This document shows, piece after piece, positions 25,094 through 32,353 of a DNA stretch of 41,096 nt. The stretch lies in NCBI GenBank assembly GCA_030641115.1, contig DAOWID010000084.1, forward strand, positions 1 to 41,096, given 5' to 3'. The notes beneath the pieces are model-generated. The model saw only the letters and a list, made by a program, of their open reading frames with translations, searched no databases and was not told the origin of the DNA. Position numbers and translations under genes: made by a program. The DNA comes from Planctomycetota bacterium. GTDB taxonomy: Bacteria; Planctomycetota; Phycisphaerae; Sedimentisphaerales; Anaerobacaceae. The stretch's first letter is position 1. The number at the start of each line of letters is the position of its first letter.

Positions 25094-26080
25094 TCAACCA
25101 CCGACCTTATCCCAGAGCCCGAAACGCAGGATTTTGTCTTTTTGACGCTTTCTGTCCCCATCCTTCAGTAGAATCATAGCCAGTGCGTTCGGATGGCGCG
25201 AACAATACTGCTCGATTTCATCCGGACTCATAACCATAAAGGCTGTGGAAAGGGCATCAGCCGTCGCCGCGTCGTGGGCGCAGGCCCAGGCCGCACGTTT
25301 ACCTTCAACCGGTTTAGCCGTGCGTGGGTCGATGATATGCTGGCCCTTCTGTAAGCCTGAGCCGCCCACTGCCTGATTCTCGATGTCAATACGAGCTATC
25401 GTTTGTCTGCCCACCTCGGGCGGACCGGGACTACTTAGCGTGAGAGGCCAGCCTTTTGTCCCCGGCGGCTTGTCAAGAGCCAAAACCGAGCTGAAGCCTC
25501 CATGAATCAGAGCGGTATCGATATCCCACTCGCGCAGCAGCTCAGCCATCTGATCGAGCGCATAGCCCTTACCGACGCCGCCCAGGTCAACCTGAACCGG
25601 GCTGGCCAGCAGCTCCACCGTATGCTGGGCTTGGTCCAATTTTATAAGGTGCATGCCGGTATGCTGGCGAGCGAGATTCAACTGTTTTCTCGAAGGAGTG
25701 CGCACTGTGTTGTCCTCGCTAAGCCAACAGGCCAGTAGTGACCCGATAGTGATATCGAAAGCTCCGTTGGTTTCGGCATAGATCCTTGCGCTGAGCTGCA
25801 AACATTCGAATGCAGCCGGTCCAATCCGCAAGGGCTGGTTGGTAGGGAGGTTATTGATTCGGGCGATGTCACTATTTTCGATGAACCGGCTAAGATCGCC
25901 TTCGAGTCGGTCAAGCTCATCGAAAGCCGCCGCTGCTGCCTGCTGAGCATAGCGAGTATCCTCATGTACGACCATGACCTCAAACGTCGTCGCCATAGCC
26001 TCGTGGGAAAAACGCTGCATCCCTGGGATTTCAGCGGAGCTGCTCTTAACGTAGGCGGCTTCCTGTTTCGGCTCAGTCAC
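25094..26080 (-). CDS. apbE: FAD:protein FMN transferase (ApbE family)
   Basis: Covalently attaches FMN to threonine residues of flavoproteins such as Rnf or Nqr subunits, in the periplasm. ApbE signatures are 'RFSHEAMATTFEVMV', 'LGGVGKGYALDQMAELL', 'ALIHGGFSSVLALDKPPGTKGWPL', 'VGGSGLQKGQHIIDPRTAKP', and the metal-binding/catalytic 'HDAATADALSTAFMVM'. At 328 residues it is near the usual length, but no clear signal peptide is visible at the chosen GTG start, whose codon overlaps the upstream gene's stop (GTGA). The overlap implies translational coupling with the Agl23-like gene. No flavoprotein target (RnfG/D, NqrB/C) lies in the window. Confidence 0.9.
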   Translation of the reverse strand: MTEPKQEAAYVKSSSAEIPGMQRFSHEAMATTFEVMVVHEDTRYAQQAAAAAFDELDRLEGDLSRFIENSDIARINNLPTNQPLRIGPAAFECLQLSARIYAETNGAFDITIGSLLACWLSEDNTVRTPSRKQLNLARQHTGMHLIKLDQAQHTVELLASPVQVDLGGVGKGYALDQMAELLREWDIDTALIHGGFSSVLALDKPPGTKGWPLTLSSPGPPEVGRQTIARIDIENQAVGGSGLQKGQHIIDPRTAKPVEGKRAAWACAHDAATADALSTAFMVMSPDEIEQYCSRHPNALAMILLKDGDRKRQKDKILRFGLWDKVGG

Positions 26081-27765
26081 TTTTCCTTAGCCTTCTTGAT
26101 TAGCTCATTCGGGTCCGGCCCTCTGTGCAGGCTCTCCCACAGGTCTTTTCTGACAAACCCCTTCAGTTTGACTTTTGGGCGTAGCCAAATGTAATAAGGC
26201 TCTTCAAAAAGATACAGATACATTTGACGCTCTTGCCGAGGGGTCTGCACGTAGAGCTTGTTAGTCAATTCGGCCTCAACAGTGGACGAAGCTATAATTA
26301 GCGGCGCTACGTCATCGGGCACATTGCGGCGCCAGCCGATACTTGTGAAATGGCGCAAATACCACGGAAGAGGCCAATAGTCATCGCCCGGACATATAAC
26401 CTGAATCGGCAGGTTGTGACCATCTTCGTGCGCCTGGGCATACTGTTCCAGTTGCTCGGCTACAGTAAAGACCTCCGTAGTCGGATGAGCGTAAACGTAT
26501 GGATTGCGGCTATCTGCATAATACTTGTAACTGCACAGATAAGTCTGCCAGCCCAAGTGAACGGAGGCTTCCAACAGCAGGCAAAGTACGATCAGGCGAG
26601 GTAAGATGTTCGGCACCAGTCTTACCAACGCCACAGCTCCGACCCCGGCAAGCAAAATCATACCGTGCAAAAACCCCAGCATACACCAGGGCGTCTTATA
26701 GCGGATAATAGAATACAGAAGGGTCATAGTGAGCGTGTAAAAGGCAATGAATCTGAGAAGATGAATATTAACGGCAGGCAAGCCTTTCTTAGTCAGTACG
26801 GCTATGAAGCCTGCCACCGACAGCACAACAATAAGGGCCTCACTCCAGATGGGCCCGTCAGCATACCGGAAATAGATGAGCATCTTGAGGTAATAATGCC
26901 AGGGATGCTCGTGCAGCTGGTTATTGCTGGCCCGGTCGAAGTAGGTTGCGTAGGTTCGGAAGGAATCCAAAATTCCGTCGGGATTGCTGAGAAATGATGA
27001 GTGGAATAGGCCTGAGACTGTTGCGCCGACCGCAACTACCGCAATGAAATGCAAGGGCTTTATCGCTCTGACGGTCTCGATGAGGGTTGAGCCGCGTTTT
27101 CGCTGTCGTATTAAGAGCGTAAGCCAGAGGGCCAGCAGCATCGAGCCAAAAGCAATTATGCATGTCTCTTTTGTTGCGTGCATCAGCCCAACGAATACGC
27201 CGGTCAATACAGCCCAGGCAGTGTTTTTATTCTGGGTATATCTGTAGCCGCAAGCGATTGCGCCAAAGGTGAAACAGACCAGCAGCATTTCCTGAATGTA
27301 GTAGCGGCTGTAAAAAACCATAGCCGGCGAGATAGCTGTCAGCACCGCAGCACAGACCGTGGCAGCGCCACCTAACCCATCAAACATGAACAAAAGCAGT
27401 AGCACCAACAGCACACCGAAGAAGACCGGCACAATCCGCAGGGTAAACTCAGTGACCTGCGTTAGCCTCGCAGCGCCGCTAACCTTGGCCGGCACCAAGG
27501 TCAAGTAATTAAGAGTAGGGCCGTGGTATTCGTTGGGCTCGTAGCGGTAAAACCCTTCCTCCAGCAACAAACGGAACTTCTCGGCGTGAACAGCCTCATC
27601 GCCGTGCATGGGACGCTGCCCAAGTTGTGGTGTGCGCACTGCCACGGCGATGATTGTCGCGGCCAAAATCAGGACGCAACATTTTTTGGGCCATCCCTGC
27701 CTCCGTGGGGACGAGTTTACCCCTGCGCAAGCAGGGGCAGACGAAGCGGAACCAAGCGGTTTCAT
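26077..27765 (-). CDS. Agl23-like (TIGR03663-type) multispanning membrane protein / PMT-like glycosyltransferase
   Basis: A 562-residue polytopic membrane protein with about 10-12 helices. The first extracytoplasmic loop carries 'QRPMHGDEAVHAEKFRLLLEEGFYRYEPNEYHGPTLNYL', the hallmark of the Agl23/TIGR03663 group related to GT39/GT83 PMT-like transferases; the DE pair is the likely acidic active-site motif. It ends with a soluble domain after about residue 420. Homologues are described as flippase-associated or lipid-linked sugar transferases. The upstream lipoprotein gene overlaps by ATGA and the downstream apbE by GTGA, a tight three-gene unit. Codons about 6-25 (SASSAPACAGVNSSPRRQG) derive from a family A repeat fragment, so the native N-terminus has been altered just before helix 1. 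Confidence 0.8.
   Translation of the reverse strand: MKPLGSASSAPACAGVNSSPRRQGWPKKCCVLILAATIIAVAVRTPQLGQRPMHGDEAVHAEKFRLLLEEGFYRYEPNEYHGPTLNYLTLVPAKVSGAARLTQVTEFTLRIVPVFFGVLLVLLLLFMFDGLGGAATVCAAVLTAISPAMVFYSRYYIQEMLLVCFTFGAIACGYRYTQNKNTAWAVLTGVFVGLMHATKETCIIAFGSMLLALWLTLLIRQRKRGSTLIETVRAIKPLHFIAVVAVGATVSGLFHSSFLSNPDGILDSFRTYATYFDRASNNQLHEHPWHYYLKMLIYFRYADGPIWSEALIVVLSVAGFIAVLTKKGLPAVNIHLLRFIAFYTLTMTLLYSIIRYKTPWCMLGFLHGMILLAGVGAVALVRLVPNILPRLIVLCLLLEASVHLGWQTYLCSYKYYADSRNPYVYAHPTTEVFTVAEQLEQYAQAHEDGHNLPIQVICPGDDYWPLPWYLRHFTSIGWRRNVPDDVAPLIIASSTVEAELTNKLYVQTPRQERQMYLYLFEEPYYIWLRPKVKLKGFVRKDLWESLHRGPDPNELIKKAKEK
27701..27740. repeat. Family A repeat fragment at the start of the Agl23-like gene
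   Basis: ccgtggggacgagtttaccc followed by ctgcgcaagcaggggca matches the third hairpin module of the copy at the right edge of the window (cgcggggacaagtttacacc...). It is translated in frame as the N-terminal residues of the gene at 26077-27765. Confidence 0.7.
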
Positions 27766-28610
27766 CCTGCGGCTTTGCCGTAAACTGCCACTTCGATATA
27801 GTGGTTCATGTCGTTGCTTGTGTTGCCGTAGCTGTAAAGGCGGACATAGCGGCCCTGCGCGCCTTGGGCAAGGCAGTCAATGAGCTTACCTTCGGCAGTT
27901 TCGGTATAGTGCTTATCTTTGCCGACACCGAGACCAGCAGAGTTGTCGATGTCGTTATTGAACACAGTCTTAACGTTTGTTATGAAATCAGGGTCATCTG
28001 CAATCTGCACAACCACGTCATAGTAAACCACAGCCTGCTTGTGATAGTGCCATACGACGATGGCATATATTTCGTGCTTACCCTCCAAGTCGATAGTGAC
28101 GTGCTGAAGGAACGGGCCATACTCCACGTAACTGCCATCGGCGGCTTCTTTATCGTCGTCGGTGATATACTCGGTCTCACCGATGATTGGCTCTTCATCG
28201 CTGGCCGTCACCGGCTTTCCCAGAGCCACGTTCGTCGTTCCGACCGGGGCCAAAAACGACGGGCGGGGCTTGCCCAGCGGCTCTTCGCGGTTGGGTACTT
28301 TCGTATCTTGAGGTGTCCCGACAAACATCGGCTTAGGCAGCTCAAGCTTGATGGGCACGAATCCCGGCTTGGCTTGCACTTCCGTGGGAGTCTCCTTGAC
28401 CGTGTTGGGCTCCTCCGATACATCTGGGGGCTTCGGGACATCCGGCGCAGGTTTTTCCACATCGTTGGCATCGCCCTTGGGGCTTTCTTCGACCTGCTGC
28501 TGCGAGGGCTCGGGCGATGACTTTTTACACGAGAAAACAAAGCACAAAGACATCGCCAAGAGTAGCAGCACGCAGAGCTTCACAATCGAACTGAAACCTT
28601 CTCTCATCAT
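27762..28610 (-). CDS. Lipoprotein with a C-terminal discoidin (F5/8 type C)-like domain
   Basis: A 282-residue predicted lipoprotein. It has a hydrophobic signal ending 'LCFVFSCKKS' (lipobox Cys about 27), a Pro/Glu-rich linker (about 30-130), then a C-terminal beta-sandwich (about 140-282): 'TTNVALGKPVTASDEEPIIGE', 'HVTIDLEGKHEIYAIVVWHYHKQAVVYYDVVVQIADD', 'GRYVRLYSYGN...HYIEVAVYGKAAG'. This is the order of a galactose-binding/discoidin domain, which usually binds carbohydrate. The start has GAGGT 9 bases upstream. The stop overlaps the start of the Agl23-like gene (ATGA), so translation is coupled. A role in glycan binding at the cell surface fits the neighbouring glycosyltransferase-like protein. 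Confidence 0.75.
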   Translation of the reverse strand: MMREGFSSIVKLCVLLLLAMSLCFVFSCKKSSPEPSQQQVEESPKGDANDVEKPAPDVPKPPDVSEEPNTVKETPTEVQAKPGFVPIKLELPKPMFVGTPQDTKVPNREEPLGKPRPSFLAPVGTTNVALGKPVTASDEEPIIGETEYITDDDKEAADGSYVEYGPFLQHVTIDLEGKHEIYAIVVWHYHKQAVVYYDVVVQIADDPDFITNVKTVFNNDIDNSAGLGVGKDKHYTETAEGKLIDCLAQGAQGRYVRLYSYGNTSNDMNHYIEVAVYGKAAG

Positions 28611-28804
28611 TTCTTTTTTACCTCAAAAATCAAGAGTGTTACACAACTGACGACACTACATTCCATCAGCCAACTGCCCAGTTTTGAGCAGAACAATCTA
28701 TATAGCAGGGACTCGGCGTGCCCGAATCCCTGCGCTATTCACCGGTCCATCGCCGTGACAAACGGTCACAGCGTTATTCCGTGCTCTTGTGCACCCTGCT
28801 TTTC

Positions 28805-30223
28805 TTACGCCTTTTCCTTGCTCGGCGCCTTTTGTGGTGCGCTCTCAGCCGGCGCCGCAGCCATTTCAAGCAGGTTCGACTCAAGCCCCGCCTTGGCAAG
28901 CACATAATACAGCACGGCACCGACAATGAACGCCGCCAGCGGTGCCGCTGGAATATTCGCAATTCCGACTAATGGCGCCATTCCAACGGCAAAGCCAACC
29001 ACCCAGGAGATCCATCCGGCAAGGTTCCAACCAGCCCGAGGACCGGCCCACTTCTTGCCCGCCATAAGGTAATCAACCATCATCGCACCGCAGACCGGAC
29101 CAAACGAAGCCCCGATAACCGTAAAAACACCCATGACGTCACCCGCCCAGCCTGTCACGGCGAGCAGAATACTAACAGCAGTTCCCGCGCCGACTGAAAC
29201 AAAAGGATTGACCTTCGGCAGAGTCGTCTTGAAACTGTTCGCAGCTATAAACGACGAGAAGCACGCCGGCGGCAAGGCGGCAATGGCCAGCAGCAAACCC
29301 ATTGTCTTGCCGGCACCCTCCGAGCCCATAACGGTGCCCATAAAACTTGGAGCTGCTGTGTCAAGACCTGCCCCGAGGCCTTTACCGAAAGCTCCGGCTG
29401 CGACCAGAATCGCCGCTCCGCCCGCAACGATAGCAGCAAGAGCAATACCAACGAGCCCACCCATACTCACATCTTTCTCGTCCTTGTTGTTCATGCCGAA
29501 GTCCACACCCGCTGCTCCGGCCGTTGCAAAGAATCCGACGATGTAGGTTATGCACAGGGCGATCACTCCGAGAGCGCTCAAGCCAACAGCTTCACCGCCC
29601 TGGGCAGCACCTGCTGCAACTAACTTCTCCGCCTCAAAGTCGCCTATTCCGCCCAGAGTCTTGGCGATCATTATGAGCAATATGATCAACGGAATCAGTG
29701 GAAGAAAAGTAGCTACCTTAGCAACGTACTGGATGCCTTTCAAGCCGATAAACGCTGCCCCGGCCGCCCAAAGAATGGCAATCACTATCTGGGCCGTTTG
29801 ACTCCCCCCGAAAAGCGGTGCAAGCGCCATCGAGGCAAAATACGCATTGACACCAAGCCACCCGAATTGCAGTACTCCCATCAGGAAGCCCGGCATCAGA
29901 AAACCGCCTTGAACCCCATACGTCGAGGTCCCAACAACATAAAGCGGCAGCCCCGTCTTCAGCCCGAGAAGACCTGGAACCAGGTAGAACAGAAAGTGGC
30001 ACAGAAGGGCAGCTACGACAAGCCCAAGAAGAGCCACGCCAATACCCTGGCCCAGCACACCGCCCGGGGCATCCGATCCACCACTGGCCATCTTGTTCCA
30101 GAACACGAACCACAGGAAAATACCTGCATACGTCGGTGCCGTGTTCTTGTACCAGGGAGCCCGGTTGTCCGCCGGATTCGGCTTGGCCATACTCACATAA
30201 TCTGGAAGTACTCCATTACTCAT
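28805..30223 (-). CDS. NCS1-type purine/cytosine permease-like transporter
   Basis: A 472-residue inner-membrane protein with about 12 transmembrane helices. The N-terminus 'LPDYVSMAKPNPADNRAPWYKNTAPTYAGIFLWFVFW' and the Gly-rich helices 'LPLYVVGTSTYGVQGGFLMPGFLMGVLQFGWLGVNAYF' fit the cytosine permease branch of the NCS1 (APC-fold) family, which symports nucleobases or related compounds with H+ or Na+. The C-terminus is an alanine/proline-rich cytoplasmic tail. The ribosome-binding site TTAGGAGA precedes the ATG. Its place between sugar-oxidoreductase genes could mean a different solute; the substrate cannot be read from sequence. Confidence 0.8.
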   Translation of the reverse strand: MSNGVLPDYVSMAKPNPADNRAPWYKNTAPTYAGIFLWFVFWNKMASGGSDAPGGVLGQGIGVALLGLVVAALLCHFLFYLVPGLLGLKTGLPLYVVGTSTYGVQGGFLMPGFLMGVLQFGWLGVNAYFASMALAPLFGGSQTAQIVIAILWAAGAAFIGLKGIQYVAKVATFLPLIPLIILLIMIAKTLGGIGDFEAEKLVAAGAAQGGEAVGLSALGVIALCITYIVGFFATAGAAGVDFGMNNKDEKDVSMGGLVGIALAAIVAGGAAILVAAGAFGKGLGAGLDTAAPSFMGTVMGSEGAGKTMGLLLAIAALPPACFSSFIAANSFKTTLPKVNPFVSVGAGTAVSILLAVTGWAGDVMGVFTVIGASFGPVCGAMMVDYLMAGKKWAGPRAGWNLAGWISWVVGFAVGMAPLVGIANIPAAPLAAFIVGAVLYYVLAKAGLESNLLEMAAAPAESAPQKAPSKEKA

Positions 30224-30260
30224 AATCCGTTCTCCTAACTAAAATACCTTAATAACTCTC

Positions 30261-30276
30261 CCCGGCTTTTGCCGGG
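30261..30276 (-). terminator. Weak hairpin between an oxidoreductase and a permease gene
   Basis: A perfect 6-bp GC-rich stem with a four-base loop (cccggc/gccggg). On the minus strand it follows the Gfo/Idh/MocA stop at 30359 and precedes the permease start. The following bases (gagagttatt) are a poor T-run, so it may be an attenuator or a chance hairpin. Confidence 0.3.
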
Positions 30277-30358
30277 AACCTACCGGCGTATTCTTGCCAG
30301 GTCTATTCGCCGGGCCAACAGTATAGCTGACCGGATGACCTGCCGCCAGAGGAAAATC

Positions 30359-31471
30359 CTAATCTACGTTAGGGATTTCGATCCGCTTGCCGTCGTTCAT
30401 CGCCGACTCATGGGCACAGATCCCAGTCATTGTCCAATTTGCAGCAGTCTTTGCGTCGGCTGCCGACTCGCGGTCCTCAACAATCGCGCGAATAAACTCA
30501 TGGGTCAAATGTGGATGAGAGCCGCCGTGTCCTGCGCCTTGGATGAAGGAAGTGTGCTCGTGCTCTTCATCGTAGACGCCGTGCCCCGTGAAAGGAGCTA
30601 TCTCTTTTGGCAGCAAGTGCCCGTAATCGGGGGCCTCGACTCTCTTTGCATCTTCATAGCCCGAGTACATCACCGGCCCTTCACCGGCAACTTGCTCCCA
30701 TTCAAGTGAAAGCTTCGTGCCATATACGTCGAAACTTTCCCTGTACTGTCGAATTGTATCGAACAGTGACCTGGTTACTTCGCAGGCAAGGTCTGAGTCC
30801 TTGAGCTTAACTATAGCGGTTTCAACCGCAAATGGCGCATTGTATCGCTTGATGTAATCTTCACTAATTCGCCCTGAGCCGTGACAGACGAGCGACTCGG
30901 CTTGCTTTTTTGCGAGGCAGAGCAGGGGACTAACCGCATGGGTTGCGTAGTGCATAGGAGGAAAGCCATACCAGTACTCCGGCCAGCCCGGCAGCCCCAT
31001 ATTCTGCTGGTGTGAGCCCCTCAAGAACTGAATCTTGCCCAGCTTGCCGGAATCGACAAGCTCCTTCGCGTAGAGAAACTCGCGGGTATATACCGCTGTC
31101 TCCATCATCATATACACCTTGCCGGATTTGTTTCTTGCCTTGACAATGTCAAGACAGTCCTTGGTCGTCGTAGCCATTGGGACCGTGCACGCGGCATGTT
31201 TGCCGGCGTTCAAAGAGGCCAATGACATCCAGGCGTGGTCGGCAATCGGCGAAACGACATGGATGGCGTCCAGCTCGTCGATAGTTAGAAGGTCTTCAAA
31301 TTTCGTGAAGCGCCTTTCGATTCCAAATTGGTCACCTATCTCGTTGAGGTGGTCCTCGGTTCTCTGGCAGATAGCATAACATTCAGCATCAGGGTGCTTC
31401 TGATAGATAGGGATGAACTCCGCTCCAAATCCGAGCCCGACCACCGCTACTTTTACCTTTTCCATTTGCAT
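30359..31471 (-). CDS. Gfo/Idh/MocA family oxidoreductase, atypical active site
   Basis: A 370-residue cytoplasmic protein (no signal) with an N-terminal Rossmann fold, 'VKVAVVGLGFGAEFIPIYQKHPDAECYAICQRTED', and a C-terminal alpha/beta domain. In this superfamily the segment after 'LNAGKH' normally reads EKP, providing a catalytic lysine. Here it reads 'ACTVPMATT', with no lysine, and the usual DxxxH helix is replaced by 'PPMHYATHAVSPLL'. The protein may act as an isomerase/hydratase-like or non-redox member, or use other residues. The first ATG overlaps the Shine-Dalgarno region; ATG 31465, 10 bases after AGGGA, is an alternative start. A large palindromic element starts 24 bp upstream. Confidence 0.85.
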   Translation of the reverse strand: MQMEKVKVAVVGLGFGAEFIPIYQKHPDAECYAICQRTEDHLNEIGDQFGIERRFTKFEDLLTIDELDAIHVVSPIADHAWMSLASLNAGKHAACTVPMATTTKDCLDIVKARNKSGKVYMMMETAVYTREFLYAKELVDSGKLGKIQFLRGSHQQNMGLPGWPEYWYGFPPMHYATHAVSPLLCLAKKQAESLVCHGSGRISEDYIKRYNAPFAVETAIVKLKDSDLACEVTRSLFDTIRQYRESFDVYGTKLSLEWEQVAGEGPVMYSGYEDAKRVEAPDYGHLLPKEIAPFTGHGVYDEEHEHTSFIQGAGHGGSHPHLTHEFIRAIVEDRESAADAKTAANWTMTGICAHESAMNDGKRIEIPNVD

Positions 31472-31494
31472 TTTCCCTTTGATAGATAATTAAT

Positions 31495-31667
31495 GAGTTC
31501 TGCAAAATTGCAGGTTAGGCATATATTATTTAAGAAAATCCGTTTTTTGATTTTCTTAAGTAATCGCTTAACTATTTGTTAAAGAACAACTTACTGTTTA
31601 ACAAGAAAAAACCAAAAACCGATTTTTTCTTGTCAAAGTATGCCTAACCTGCAATTTTGCAGAACTC
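31495..31667. repeat. 173-bp AT-rich nested palindromic element with perfect 29-bp ends
   Basis: The ends are a perfect 29-bp inverted repeat (31495-31523 and 31639-31667; core gcaggttaggcata). Inside are two stem-loops: an 11-bp stem at 31530-31540/31549-31559 and an 11-bp stem at 31601-31611/31623-31633. The second is close to the reverse complement of the first, so the whole element is a near-palindrome. It is far more AT-rich than its surroundings, has no ORF and matches no other element in the window. It lies between the cytochrome b stop and the oxidoreductase start. Confidence 0.85.
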
Positions 31668-31714
31668 CTGTAACAAATCACCAAACGAATTCCGAGCAAA
31701 TATACCAAAACGGC

Positions 31715-32329
31715 TCACTTGGCCGCCATTTTCTTCGCCTGCGTAAGGATTGTCAAGTAAGTATGTATAATCACAAGCAATGCAAACAGCAGTGCGCAGT
31801 AGCGATGCACGCTGGCAAAAAACTCCTGCCAATGGGTTCCGAAAAGTGGAAACATGCACACAATAACCGATAGAGCCAGCGGCAGGACCAATAAGATAAT
31901 CAGCCAGAAGCATACCTTCTGTGTCAGCTCGTGCTTTTCCGGCGCGGTCTCGTTGGCAGTTTTGCGCTGGAGAATTCTTTGCAGCCACGGCCAATACTTC
32001 TTATCGAGCCGGCAATTGTGTGCCCACATGACCGCCAAAACCGCAACACAAACTGCGAAAACAGGTGCCGCTGTTACATGTAACATCGACCAATAGCCCG
32101 AAATAGGCCTTGCGAACACTAATCGCGGGGCAAATCCGGTGACCAGTAACACCGTAAAGCAAAGCAGTGCCAGCAAATAGGCCAGCTTTCTCAAGACACC
32201 GATTAGGCTCGGCTTTTGTCGAGCTTTCTTGCTGCATAAGGCAGCCAATTTCGGACGAGAAGCCAGACAATGGATAGCGACACCAACTAACACGACCACA
32301 AAACACGTTATGGAAGCTGTGCGAAACAT
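31715..32329 (-). CDS. Membrane cytochrome b-like protein
   Basis: A 204-residue inner-membrane protein with about five helices (about 1-22, 47-70, 80-103, 138-162, 172-195). Histidines sit within or at the ends of helices ('MLHVTAAPVF', 'SVHRYCALLFALLVIIHTYL'), as expected for a b-type di-haem quinol oxidase subunit of the cytochrome b561/DUF4405 type. Its start lies 24 bp after the stop of the seven-haem cytochrome c gene on the same strand, the usual partner for such a subunit. Together they could pass electrons between the quinone pool and periplasmic acceptors. Identification rests on topology and histidine placement. Confidence 0.65.
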   Translation of the reverse strand: MFRTASITCFVVVLVGVAIHCLASRPKLAALCSKKARQKPSLIGVLRKLAYLLALLCFTVLLVTGFAPRLVFARPISGYWSMLHVTAAPVFAVCVAVLAVMWAHNCRLDKKYWPWLQRILQRKTANETAPEKHELTQKVCFWLIILLVLPLALSVIVCMFPLFGTHWQEFFASVHRYCALLFALLVIIHTYLTILTQAKKMAAK

Positions 32330-32353
32330 ACCTTATGTATTCCTGAACAAAAT

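Noticed and set aside
27654-28520. ORF of 288 aa antisense to the discoidin-like lipoprotein
   Set aside because: Shadow, and it begins inside a family A fragment; no recognisable motif.
28722-28755. Rho-independent terminator after the NCS1-type permease
   Set aside because: A gcaggga/tccctgc hairpin is present but no T-run follows on the minus strand.
30320-30348. Promoter for the NCS1-type permease (TATACT)
   Set aside because: The -35 position reads TGGCGG, a poor match, so the evidence is too weak.
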